Source: Aureimonas sp. Leaf427 (GTDB lineage: Bacteria; Pseudomonadota; Alphaproteobacteria; Rhizobiales; Rhizobiaceae). From it: a stretch of DNA of 55,775 nt. This document shows, piece after piece, positions 30,781-39,369 of the stretch. Numbering within the stretch: position 1 is the first letter of the stretch; each line of letters starts with the position of its first letter. Made by a program: the position numbers and the translations under genes. The notes below the pieces were generated by a model. It worked only from the letters and a program-made list of their open reading frames with translations, did no database searches and was not told the origin of the DNA. The stretch spans positions 1-55,775 of the forward strand of contig NZ_LMQW01000011.1 of the NCBI RefSeq assembly GCF_001425485.1. Direction: 5' to 3'.

Positions 30781-33048
30781 CTACTCCGCCGCCTCCGCCC
30801 GGCGCGCTCCCTGGTCCGGCTCCCGGTCATGCTGGCCGGCGATCGGGGAGACGTCGGCCATCGGAAAGGCGTCGACCTCGATGACGCGGCGCACGGCCTC
30901 GCGGGCGGCGGAGAGCTTGGCGAGCTCGGCCTCGTCGATCAGCCCGGCGTCGCGCGCGGCCTCCGGCGAGGCAGATTTCGCCTCGCGCAGGCGCTTCTCC
31001 AGCGGCGCGACCTCGGTGACGAGGGCGAAGGCCCCTTCGAGATCGCGAACCGGATGCCCCTCGCGGCCCTGCCCGAGATAGAGATCCGGCGTCAGGCGGT
31101 CGCGCTGCGAGGAGGGGCGCATCAGGATCTCGGCGACCTCCGTCGTCAGTTCGTCCGCCGGCAGCGGCATGGGGATGCCAAAGGGAAAGGCCGCGACCCG
31201 CGTCGCCATGGCCGCCCAGCGCGCCGGCAGGTTGTCGAGCACGCCAGCGAAGGCGACGCCGAGACGGTTATAGCCCTTCTGCATGACATATTCGACGATC
31301 GGCCGGTCCGCCTCCGGCCGGCCCTCCGTCTCGAAGCGCTTCAGGCTCGCGCCGAGGAGATAGAGCTCCGACAGGATGTCGCCGAGCCGCGCCGATATCA
31401 TCTCGCGCCGCTTCAGCGAGCCGCCGAGCGTCAGGAGCGAGAGGTCGGAGATCATGGAGAAGGCGGAGGCATAGCGCGAGAGCTGGCGCCAATGGCTGGT
31501 GAAGGCCGCGCCCTTGGGATGATGCGCCGCGAGCCCGCCCGTCCAGCCGTGGATCGTCGCCGTTGCGGCGTTCTTGGCGGCGTGGAGCGCGTGGGACCAG
31601 AAGTGCTTGTCGAAGGCCTCGAGCCCCCGCGTCTCGTCGGGATCGGCGATCGCCTCCATCTCCTTCAGCATGAAGGGATGGGCGCGGATGGCGCCCTGGC
31701 CGAAGATCATCAGGCTGCGCGTCAGGATGTTCGCGCCCTCGACCGTGATGCCGATCGGCACGGAGCGGTACTGGCCGCCGAGATAGTTGCGCGGCCCGTC
31801 GATGATCGCCTTGCCGCCGTGGATATCCATCGCCCGCTCGGTCGACTGGCGCATCCGCTCGGTCGCCTGCGACTTCATGATGGCGGAGACGACGGAGGGG
31901 CGGTGCCCCTCGTCCAGCGCAGCGCAGGTCAGCCGCCGCGCGGCATCGACGAGATAGGCGTTGGCGGCAAGGTCCGCGAGCTTCTCCTGGATGCCCTCGA
32001 ACATGCCGATCGGCGTGTTGAACTGCGTGCGCACGCGCGCATAGGCGCCCGAGACGCGCGCCGTGTAGGCGCAGGCGGCGGCGGACTGCGAGGGCAGCGA
32101 GATGCCGCGCCCGGCGGCCAGCGCGCGCATGAGCATGGTCCAGCCCTGCCCGATCTGCGCCTCCCCGCCGAGCACCCAGTCCATGGGAATGAAGACGTCG
32201 CGCCCCTCCAGCGGTCCGTTCTGGAAGAAGGTGAACTGCGGAATGTGCCGGTCGCCGGTCTTCACGCCCGGCACCGTCGTCGGGATCAGCGCGACCGTGA
32301 TGCCGAGATCGGTGCCGCGTCCGAGGCGCTGTTCGGGATCGAAGAGCTTGAAGGCGAGCCCCATGACCGTCGCGACGGGCCCGAGCGTGATGTAGCGCTT
32401 GGAGAAGTTCAGGCGGATGCCGAGAACCTGCCGTCCCTCGTGCTCGCCCATCTCGACCACGCCGCGATCCTGCATGGCGGCAGCGTCCGAGCCCGCGTCG
32501 GCCGAGGTCAGGCCGAAGCAGGGGATCTCGCGCCCGTCGGCCAGGCGCGGCAGCCAGTGCTGGCGCTGCTCCTCCGTGCCGAAATGCAGCAGCAGCTCGC
32601 CGGGTCCGAGCGAGTTCGGCACCATGACCGTGACGCCCGCCGTGACGCTGGCCGACGAGATCGTGCGCACGACCTCCGAATGGGCGAGGTTGGAGAAGCC
32701 CAGGCCCCCGTAGCGCTTCGGGATGACCATGCCGAAGAACTTGTTCGACCGCATGAAGTCCCAGACGGGCTTCGGGAGATCGTGGTCCTTCCAGGCCATC
32801 TGCCACTCGTCGATCATCGAGCAGAGCTCGGCGACCGGCCCGTCCATAAAGCGCTGCTCGTCCGGCGAGAGGCGCGCGGCCGGCATGGCCAGAAGCTTGT
32901 CCCAGTCGGGGCTGCCGCTGAAGAGCTCGCCGTCCCACCAGACGGTGCCGGCCTCGATCGCCTCGCGCTCCGTGGCGGAGATCGCGGGCATGGCGCCCTT
33001 CGCCCAGCGGAAGATCGGCTTGGTCAGACGGTCCTTGCGAAACGACAC
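30781..33048 (-). CDS. fadE: Acyl-CoA dehydrogenase FadE
   Basis: 755 residues, close to the long FadE type with its C-terminal DUF1974 domain. It catalyses the first oxidation of fatty acyl-CoA beta-oxidation. Motifs: WDFMRSNKFFGMVIPKRYGGLGFS (in parts), LTSADAGSDAAAMQDRG, YRSVPIGITVEGANILTRS and MIFGQGAIRAHP. It has its own upstream region with a copy of the palindrome. The toxin-antitoxin pair follows 90 bases after its stop. Confidence 0.95.
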   Translation of the reverse strand: MSFRKDRLTKPIFRWAKGAMPAISATEREAIEAGTVWWDGELFSGSPDWDKLLAMPAARLSPDEQRFMDGPVAELCSMIDEWQMAWKDHDLPKPVWDFMRSNKFFGMVIPKRYGGLGFSNLAHSEVVRTISSASVTAGVTVMVPNSLGPGELLLHFGTEEQRQHWLPRLADGREIPCFGLTSADAGSDAAAMQDRGVVEMGEHEGRQVLGIRLNFSKRYITLGPVATVMGLAFKLFDPEQRLGRGTDLGITVALIPTTVPGVKTGDRHIPQFTFFQNGPLEGRDVFIPMDWVLGGEAQIGQGWTMLMRALAAGRGISLPSQSAAACAYTARVSGAYARVRTQFNTPIGMFEGIQEKLADLAANAYLVDAARRLTCAALDEGHRPSVVSAIMKSQATERMRQSTERAMDIHGGKAIIDGPRNYLGGQYRSVPIGITVEGANILTRSLMIFGQGAIRAHPFMLKEMEAIADPDETRGLEAFDKHFWSHALHAAKNAATATIHGWTGGLAAHHPKGAAFTSHWRQLSRYASAFSMISDLSLLTLGGSLKRREMISARLGDILSELYLLGASLKRFETEGRPEADRPIVEYVMQKGYNRLGVAFAGVLDNLPARWAAMATRVAAFPFGIPMPLPADELTTEVAEILMRPSSQRDRLTPDLYLGQGREGHPVRDLEGAFALVTEVAPLEKRLREAKSASPEAARDAGLIDEAELAKLSAAREAVRRVIEVDAFPMADVSPIAGQHDREPDQGARRAEAAE

Positions 33049-33118
33049 GGCGCTTTCCTCCCGATGATGCTTCTCGGTCCTGCGACTTGAACCGCCGAAC
33101 GGCGCATTCGTTGCGCAT

Positions 33119-33138
33119 GATTGACGTTTACGTCAATC
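33119..33138. promoter_or_regulatory. Palindromic operator, copy 2 (fadE promoter)
   Basis: GATTGACGTTTACGTCAATC: perfect eight-base arms with a four-base spacer, 71 bases upstream of the fadE ATG. The arms are identical to those at 28836-28857 (ATTGACG/CGTCAAT). Two such copies in front of two acyl-CoA dehydrogenase genes are unlikely by chance and point to one regulator. Confidence 0.78.
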
Positions 33139-33164
33139 CCCGACCATTGGTTCCCTTCGCCGGA

Positions 33165-34427
33165 TCAGAGACGCGCGATGGCGCGATGGCCGATGTCGCT
33201 GCGCCAGAACCCTTCGGGCCATTCGACCTCGGCCAGCGCCGCATAGGCCTTGACCGCCGCCTCCGCAACGTCCGCGCCGACCGCCGTGACGCCGAGCACG
33301 CGGCCGCCTTCGGCGAGAAGCGTCTCGCCCTCCAGCCGCGTGCCCGCATGGAACACGATCGCGCGATCGTCGTCCTCGGGCAGCGCGGCGATGACGCTCC
33401 CCTTGGCGAAGCTGCCGGGATAGCCCCGCGTCGCCGCGACGACGCAGACGGCGGCTTCCTCGCGCCAGACCGGCGCGGCTTGGGAGAGATCGCCCTTCGC
33501 GGAGGCGAGAAGCAGGGGCAGGAGATCGCTCTCCAGCCGCATCATCAGCACCTGACATTCCGGATCGCCGAAGCGGACATTGTATTCGATGAGCTTCGGC
33601 CCGGCCTCGGTGAGGATGAGGCCGGCATAGAGAACGCCCGAGAACGGCGTGCCCGCCTCGCGCATGCCCTTTAGCGTCGGCTCGACGATGCGGGTCATGG
33701 CCTCCTCGATTAGCTCCGGCGTCATGATGAGGGCGGGCGAATAGGCGCCCATGCCGCCGGTGTTCGGGCCCTCGTCGCCGTCGAAGGCGCGCTTGTGGTC
33801 CTGCGCCGTGCCGAAGAGCACCGCGCGGCTCCCGTCGCAGAGGCAGAAGAGGCTGGCCTCCTCGCCGAAGAGGCACTCCTCCACCACGATCGCCGCGCCC
33901 GGCGTTCCGTCGAGGGCGGCCTCCACGGCCGCGAGCGCCTCCTCCAGCGCCATGGCGACGGTGACGCCCTTGCCGGCCGCGAGACCGTCCGCCTTGACGA
34001 CGATCGGCGCGCCGGTCGCGCGCACGTAATCCAGGGCCGCCTCGCGGTCGGTGAAGCGGCGATAGGCGGCGGTCGGAATGTCCATCCGGGCGCAGAGATC
34101 CTTGGTGAACCCCTTGGAGCCCTCCAGCTCCGCCGCGGCGGCGGAGGGGCCGAAGACCGCGATGCCGGCCCCGCGCAACACGTCGGCAAGGCCGGCGACG
34201 AGCGGCGCCTCGGGACCGACGACCACGAAGCCGATCGCCTCAGCCCGGCAGAAGGCGAGGACGGCGGCGGAGTCGGCGACGTCGAGCGGCGCGATCTCGG
34301 CGAGCTTGGCGATGCCGGGATTGCCGGGGGCGGCGACGAGGCGGCCGAGCTCGGGCGACTGTTTCAGCTTGTAGGCCAGCGCATGCTCGCGTCCGCCCGA
34401 GCCGATGAGGAGGATATCGATCGCCAT
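33165..34427 (-). CDS. purD: Phosphoribosylamine-glycine ligase
   Basis: 420 residues. ATP-grasp enzyme making GAR in purine synthesis. Motifs: [79 protein letters not shown] and [12 protein letters not shown]. It is divergent from ubiA. fadE lies downstream on the same strand but with its own operator. Confidence 0.97.
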   Translation of the reverse strand: MAIDILLIGSGGREHALAYKLKQSPELGRLVAAPGNPGIAKLAEIAPLDVADSAAVLAFCRAEAIGFVVVGPEAPLVAGLADVLRGAGIAVFGPSAAAAELEGSKGFTKDLCARMDIPTAAYRRFTDREAALDYVRATGAPIVVKADGLAAGKGVTVAMALEEALAAVEAALDGTPGAAIVVEECLFGEEASLFCLCDGSRAVLFGTAQDHKRAFDGDEGPNTGGMGAYSPALIMTPELIEEAMTRIVEPTLKGMREAGTPFSGVLYAGLILTEAGPKLIEYNVRFGDPECQVLMMRLESDLLPLLLASAKGDLSQAAPVWREEAAVCVVAATRGYPGSFAKGSVIAALPEDDDRAIVFHAGTRLEGETLLAEGGRVLGVTAVGADVAEAAVKAYAALAEVEWPEGFWRSDIGHRAIARL

Positions 34428-34592
34428 GCTTGCCCTGCCGTTCGCAATCTGCCGCGGAAGGTCCGGCGATAGGCACCCCCTCCCGCGGCGTCAAGGGCGC
34501 GGGCGGCAGCGGGGCGAGCCGTTCCTCGCGACGGCGACGGCCCTGCGGAAGCCGGCCTTGACGCGGCAGCCGTTCGGAGCACTCTCCGGCGC

Positions 34593-35594
34593 ATGTCGAA
34601 TCGTCCCCATGAAGCAGTCACCGGCGGCGCGGTGGCGGATGCAGCGGCGGCCAACTGGGTCCACCGTTTCCTGCCCCGGGCGCTCTGGCCCTATGCCCAG
34701 CTCGCCCGCTGGGACCGGCCGATCGGCTGGCAGCTGCTTCTGTGGCCGTGCTGGTGGTCGGCGGCTCTCGCGCCGCAACTGATCGCCCCGACGGCGCTGA
34801 CGACGGGCCTGCCGAACGTCTGGCATCTCGTCCTGTTCTTCGTCGGGTCGGTGGCCATGCGCGGGGCCGGCTGCACCTATAACGACCTCGTCGATGCCCG
34901 GATCGACGCCAAGGTCGCGCGCACGCGCTCGCGCCCGCTGCCGTCGGGCCGCGTCACCAAGCGCCAGGCCAAGCTCTTCCTGGTGCTCCAGGCGCTGGTC
35001 GGCTTTCTCGTGCTGGTGCAGTTCAATCTCTTCGCGATCGTGCTCGGCCTGTCCTCGCTCGGCTTCGTCGCGGTCTATCCGTTCCTGAAGCGCGTGACGG
35101 ACTGGCCCCAGCTTGGCCTCGGCCTCGCCTTTTCCTGGGGCGCGCTCATGGGCTGGGCGGCGCTTTGGGGCTCGCTCTCGCTCTCGCCCGTGCTGCTCTA
35201 TTTCGGCGCCATCGCCTGGACGGTCGGCTACGACACGATCTACGCCCATCAGGACAAGGAGGACGACGCCCTGATCGGCGTCCGCTCGACGGCGCGGCTC
35301 TTCGGCCGGAAGACCAAGCCCGCCCTCGCCATCCTCTACGGCACGGCGCTCGCCCTCTTCGCGGGCGCCTTCGTCACGGCGTCCACCGGCCTCTGGTGGG
35401 GGCCGAGCTGGCCGGCCTATGCCGGTCTTGCCGTCGGCGCCGCTCAGATGTTCTGGCAGATCCGCAGTCTCGACATCGACGATCCCGACCAGTGCATCCG
35501 CCTGTTCCGCTCGAACAACCGATTCGGCGCGATCGTCTTCTTCGGACTGGTCCTGTCGGCGCTGTGGTCGCTCTCCTTCCCCCTGCCGCAATAG
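34593..35594 (+). CDS. ubiA: 4-hydroxybenzoate polyprenyltransferase
   Basis: 333 residues. Attaches the polyprenyl chain to 4-hydroxybenzoate in ubiquinone synthesis, in the inner membrane. The two Asp-rich motifs are NDLVDARIDAKVARTRSRPLPSG (in parts) and DTIYAHQDKEDDALIGVRST (in parts), with eight or so hydrophobic helices. YARLxRxDRPIGxxLL opening appears as YAQLARWDRPIGWQLLLWPC. The tail of 36 residues before the first helix is somewhat long. Confidence 0.96.
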   Translation: MSNRPHEAVTGGAVADAAAANWVHRFLPRALWPYAQLARWDRPIGWQLLLWPCWWSAALAPQLIAPTALTTGLPNVWHLVLFFVGSVAMRGAGCTYNDLVDARIDAKVARTRSRPLPSGRVTKRQAKLFLVLQALVGFLVLVQFNLFAIVLGLSSLGFVAVYPFLKRVTDWPQLGLGLAFSWGALMGWAALWGSLSLSPVLLYFGAIAWTVGYDTIYAHQDKEDDALIGVRSTARLFGRKTKPALAILYGTALALFAGAFVTASTGLWWGPSWPAYAGLAVGAAQMFWQIRSLDIDDPDQCIRLFRSNNRFGAIVFFGLVLSALWSLSFPLPQ

Positions 35595-35619
35595 GGGCAA
35601 GGGCAGCGGCGCAGTCCGA

Positions 35620-36201
35620 TCAGTCGCGGGCGATGATCTCCTGCCCGGAAATGCGCAGGGCGAGGCCGAGGCCGCCCGGCTTGCGGCGGGCGAGGAAGCG
35701 CGGCCGGCGCATGGAATGGGCGCTCGACGAGCGGCGGCGCGGGGCAGCGCCCGTGGAGCGGACCTGGCCGAGCGTCTCCTCCAGCGGCACGACGGCGCCG
35801 CCGGCCTCGACCATCAGCATGGGCAGGTTGAAGAGGTCCGACCAGGAGCGCCAGTCGGCGGCAACGTCGTAGAGGTCGGACGCGACGAGCAGCGGCACGG
35901 AGAGCTTGGGGTCCGCGTGGTGCAGCTCCAGCGTCACGGTGACGGCGCCGGTGTCGTCCTCCATCGCGCGGGCCGCGACGCCCTTGAAGGCGCGGGCCGG
36001 AAGCGCGATCGACATGGGGATGCCCGAGCGCTCGAGCGCGCGGGTGATGACCACGCCGCGACGGTCGATCCGGTAGGCGACGGTCTCGCCGTCCTGCATC
36101 ATCTCGAAGGTCTGGCGACGATCCGCGAAGGCCGGGTCGACGCGGATCGGCATGTCGGCCCACTCGGGACGGTTCGAAACGGTTTGCGTAGCCTTGGTCA
36201 T
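35620..36201 (-). CDS. DUF6101 family protein
   Basis: 193 residues, no signal peptide or membrane segment. It has a conserved-looking core (PIRVDPAFADRRQTFEM, ITRALERSGIPMSIALPARAFKGVAARA in parts, VTLELHHADPKLSVPLL, WRSWSDLFNLPMLMVE) and a basic C-terminal part (RRRSSSAHSMRRPRFLARRKPGG in parts). I recognise it as the DUF6101 type that neighbours ubiA in Hyphomicrobiales; function unknown. GAGGCG precedes the ATG at 36201. Confidence 0.78.
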   Translation of the reverse strand: MTKATQTVSNRPEWADMPIRVDPAFADRRQTFEMMQDGETVAYRIDRRGVVITRALERSGIPMSIALPARAFKGVAARAMEDDTGAVTVTLELHHADPKLSVPLLVASDLYDVAADWRSWSDLFNLPMLMVEAGGAVVPLEETLGQVRSTGAAPRRRSSSAHSMRRPRFLARRKPGGLGLALRISGQEIIARD

Positions 36202-36376
36202 CTCTGCGCCTCTTGTCGTTCCGGGAAGCACTTGCGCGCGTCATCCGAAGCGGCCGATATGTTCCGGCCTTTGGTGACTTGAAGCTACAGCGATCGTCTT
36301 GCTCGCGACCTAAGAAAGGCGGTTAAATGACCATGACCAACGGCACGGTTACTGATGTTAGAATATGAATCGACTT

Positions 36377-37801
36377 TTAAACGACTTTGCCGGGATTGAG
36401 GATTCGGTAAGGATCGAACACCCCCTTCAAACGGCGCATCAGCTCGATCTCCGGCCCAGCTTTCGCGCCGGCCAGGTCGTCGCGCTTCAGCTGCCCGATG
36501 CCGTGCTCGGCCGAGAAGCTGCCGTCGTAGCCGGCGACGATGCCGTGGACGATGTCGGCGATCTCGTGCCAGCGGGCGAGGAAGGCCGCCTTGTCCGCGC
36601 CGAGCGGCTGGGAAATGTTGTAGTGGATATTGCCGTCGCCGAGATGGCCGAAGGCGACGATGCGCGCGCCGGGCATGGCGGCCAGCACCGCTGCGTCCGC
36701 CTCCGCCAGGAAATCGGGCACGCGCGCGACGGGCACGGAGACGTCGTGCTTGATCGATCCGCCCTCCGGCTTCTGCGCCCAGCTCAGCTCCTCGCGCATG
36801 GTCCAGAAGCGCTCGGCCTCGACCAGCGAGGGCGCGATGGCGGCGTCCTCGACGGCGCTCGCCTCGAAGGCGGCCTCCAGCACCTCCTCCATCGCCTGCC
36901 GCGCGTCCTCGCCCGAGCGCGATGAGGAGATTTCGACGAGCACGTACCACGGATGGGCGGCCTCCAGCGGATCGCGCGCGCCCTTCGTATGGGCCAGCGT
37001 GAACGCCATGCCCTGCCGGCCGATCAGCTCGAAGCCGGTGAGCTGCCCGCCCACCCGCCGCTCGGCGATCCCGAGCAGCGTCAGCGCGTCCTGCGGGGTC
37101 TTCACGCCGACATAGGCGACCTCGCGCCCGGCCGGCCGGGGAAAGAGGCGCAGGACCGCCGCCGTGATGATGCCGAGCGTTCCCTCCGCGCCGATCAGAA
37201 GATCCTTCCAGTCGTAGCCGCGATTGTCCTTCTTCAGCTTGCGCAGGCCGTTCAGGATCTCGCCGGAGGGCAGAACGGCTTCGAGCCCGAGGCACAGATC
37301 GCGCGCATTGCCATAGGCGAGGACACCCGTGCCGCCCGCATTGGAGGAGAGATTGCCGCCGATCTGGCAGGAGCCTTGCGAGCCGAGCGAGAGAGGAAAG
37401 AGGAGGCCCGCCTCTTCCGCCGCGCTCTGCGCCTGCGCCAGCACGACGCCCGCCTCCACCACGAGAACGCGCCCGACCGGGTCGATCTCGCGGATGCGGT
37501 TCATCCGCTCCAGCGAGAGCACGATCTCGCCCTCCGAGCGCGGCGACTGCCCGCCGACGAGCCCGGTATTGCCGCCCTGCGGCACGACGGGCGTGCGCGT
37601 CTCGTTCGCGAGCGTCAGGATCGCCGAGACCTCCTCCACCGAAGCCGGCCGAAGCACGAGGCGCGTGCGCCCCGCATAGAGATCGCGCGGCTCGACCAGA
37701 TAGCGCGCGAGAAGATCGGGCGAGGTCAGGGCGTTGGCAGGGCCGGTGATGGCGGCGAAGCGGGCGAGGAGATCGTCGGAAAGCGGGCTGATGGAATCCA
37801 T
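36377..37801 (-). CDS. FAD-binding oxidoreductase, GlcD / D-2-hydroxyacid dehydrogenase type
   Basis: 474 residues. The FAD-binding (PCMH) domain has TPVVPQGGNTGLVGGQSP and GNLSSNAGGTGVLAYGNARDL (in parts) plus LLIGAEGTLGIIT; the C-terminal domain has FGHLGDGNIHYNIS and AEHGIGQLKR, which carry the metal-binding His residues of the D-2-hydroxyglutarate / D-lactate dehydrogenase group. The exact substrate is open. It follows tsaC by about 100 bases. Confidence 0.92.
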   Translation of the reverse strand: MDSISPLSDDLLARFAAITGPANALTSPDLLARYLVEPRDLYAGRTRLVLRPASVEEVSAILTLANETRTPVVPQGGNTGLVGGQSPRSEGEIVLSLERMNRIREIDPVGRVLVVEAGVVLAQAQSAAEEAGLLFPLSLGSQGSCQIGGNLSSNAGGTGVLAYGNARDLCLGLEAVLPSGEILNGLRKLKKDNRGYDWKDLLIGAEGTLGIITAAVLRLFPRPAGREVAYVGVKTPQDALTLLGIAERRVGGQLTGFELIGRQGMAFTLAHTKGARDPLEAAHPWYVLVEISSSRSGEDARQAMEEVLEAAFEASAVEDAAIAPSLVEAERFWTMREELSWAQKPEGGSIKHDVSVPVARVPDFLAEADAAVLAAMPGARIVAFGHLGDGNIHYNISQPLGADKAAFLARWHEIADIVHGIVAGYDGSFSAEHGIGQLKRDDLAGAKAGPEIELMRRLKGVFDPYRILNPGKVV

Positions 37802-37904
37802 GGCGGCATGATTAACGCCGCCTTACCGAAGCGTCGAGAGGCCCTCGGAGGAGCCGCGATCTTCGACATGCCTTTCGACCATGCCGGGATCGCGGCCGCC
37901 CGTA

Positions 37905-38876
37905 TCAGCCCGGCGTCACGAGGCTACGGGGCGCGGCCGCGCGCGACAGCCGGTCGTTGAGCGCCTCGCCGAGCCCGTGGCGCGGGATGGGCACGACCGC
38001 GATCCGCTCGATCTCCGGCCGGTCGAGCGCGGCGAGCACGGCGAAAAGCTTCGACGCCGCCTCGCGCAAGCTCCCGGACGGGCTGAGATCGAAGACAGCG
38101 GCAGCCGCCTCCATGCCCGGAAGCTCCAGGCCCCCGAAGGTGACGAGCGCCTCGCCCGGCTCCACCCATGCGGCGTCGAGCCGCACGGCGCCGGCCGGCG
38201 CATAATGCGACACGAGCTGCCCCGGCGCCTCGATCGCCGGCCCCGGCGCCGTGCGCAGAACGGCAAGCCCCGTCGCCGCCTCGATCTCGGCGGGATCGAG
38301 CCCGCCCGCCCGCAGGAGATGCAGCCGCCCGTCCGCGACCTTCAGGATGGTCGATTCCAGCCCCACCGCCGCCGGCCCCGCGTCGAGCACGAGATCGACC
38401 GCGCCGCCGAGGCTCGCCTCCACATGCGCCGCCGTCGTCGGGCTGACACGGCCGGACCGGTTGGCGCTCGGCGCCGCGATCGGCGCATCGAGGCGCCGTG
38501 CGATCTCCGCCATGACACCGATCGGCATGCGCACCGCGATCGTCGGCAGCCCCGCGCTCGCCAGCGGATGGACGGGCGAGGACAGGGCGGCCGGCAGAAC
38601 GAGCGTCAGCGGCCCCGGCCAGAAGGCCTCGGCGAGCGCCAAGGCGAGATCGTCGAAAACGGCGAGGCGCCGCGCCATGTCGAGATCGCAGACATGCGAG
38701 ATCAGCGGATTGAAGCGCGGCCGCCCCTTGGCCTCGAAGATCCGCGCGACCGCCTCGCCATTCGTCGCGTCCGCGCCGAGCCCGTAGACCGTCTCCGTCG
38801 GCATCGCGACCAGCCCGCCCGCCGCAAGCCGAGCGACGGCGGCCTCGATCGACCTTGGATCGTCGGCCGGGATCAT
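37905..38876 (-). CDS. tsaC: L-threonylcarbamoyladenylate synthase (Sua5 type)
   Basis: 323 residues. Makes threonylcarbamoyl-AMP for the t6A modification of ANN-decoding tRNAs. The YrdC domain has MPTETVYGLGADATN, KGRPRFNPLISHV, WPGPLTLVL, RMPIGVMAE and SANRSGRVSPTTAAHV; a linker APGQLVSHYAPAGA leads to the Sua5 C-terminal domain, so it is the two-domain Sua5 form. ATG at 38876. The region upstream (38877-39369) holds no gene. Confidence 0.95.
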   Translation of the reverse strand: MIPADDPRSIEAAVARLAAGGLVAMPTETVYGLGADATNGEAVARIFEAKGRPRFNPLISHVCDLDMARRLAVFDDLALALAEAFWPGPLTLVLPAALSSPVHPLASAGLPTIAVRMPIGVMAEIARRLDAPIAAPSANRSGRVSPTTAAHVEASLGGAVDLVLDAGPAAVGLESTILKVADGRLHLLRAGGLDPAEIEAATGLAVLRTAPGPAIEAPGQLVSHYAPAGAVRLDAAWVEPGEALVTFGGLELPGMEAAAAVFDLSPSGSLREAASKLFAVLAALDRPEIERIAVVPIPRHGLGEALNDRLSRAAAPRSLVTPG

Positions 38877-38941
38877 GGGTGTAAGTCCGTGATGGGACGA
38901 CGATTTCGATGAAGATAGGCCAACTGGCCGGGCTCGCGGCT

Positions 38942-39066
38942 GCGCGCCCCCCTCTGTCCTGCCGGACATCTCCCCCTCAAGGGGGGAGATCGGCAGCTCG
39001 ATCGGCAGAGACTATCCTGATCTCCCCCCTTGAGGGGGAGATGCCGGCAGGCAGAGGGGGGCGCGC
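38942..39066. repeat. Palindromic intergenic element, full copy B
   Basis: A 125-base inverted repeat. The outer arms GCGCGCCCCCCTCTG / CAGAGGGGGGCGCGC are perfect, and the arms match over about 48 bases except for two one-base indels. Each arm also contains its own small hairpin (ATCTCCCCCTCAAGGGGGGAG-like). Compare 2360-2425, 41252-41394 and 46201-46340. RIME-like. Confidence 0.8.
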
Positions 39067-39114
39067 CTCGCTCGACCGCTGAAAACCCGTCACCAAGACT
39101 CAAACCCGAAACGC

Positions 39115-39151
39115 AAAAAGGGCAGCGGCCCGAGGGGGGTGGCCGCTGCCC
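39115..39151 (-). terminator. Rho-independent terminator of the GH25 gene
   Basis: On the minus strand GGGCAGCGGCC, a ten-base loop and GGCCGCTGCCC (11-bp perfect stem) are followed by TTTTTGCG. It lies about 220 bases past the GH25 stop codon, so that mRNA has a long 3' untranslated tail. Confidence 0.75.
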
Positions 39152-39369
39152 GATCTCGCATCCGGGGGGAACCGGAAAACGGGTCTTGCGCGCCGCGCCA
39201 TCAAGCCTAGACGCAAATCGGCCGGGGGGAGCCGAGGGGGTTATGCGTGCGGCATCTGCGATGACGTGACGTTCACTTGCAAAATCGCTCATCGGGGAAT
39301 TGGTTCCCCGCAGCGCGTCGAAAGATCAAGAAAAATATGAGGGGCGGCTCGAAGCTTTCCCGCCGGCCG

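Larger units (their letters stand above)
38877..39369. other. Intergenic region tsaC / GH25 (no gene)
   Basis: 493 bases between the GH25 stop and the tsaC start. It holds a complete inverted-repeat element (38942-39066) and an intrinsic terminator that faces left (39115-39151). The remaining part, 39152-39369, shows nothing I can support. Confidence 0.6.
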
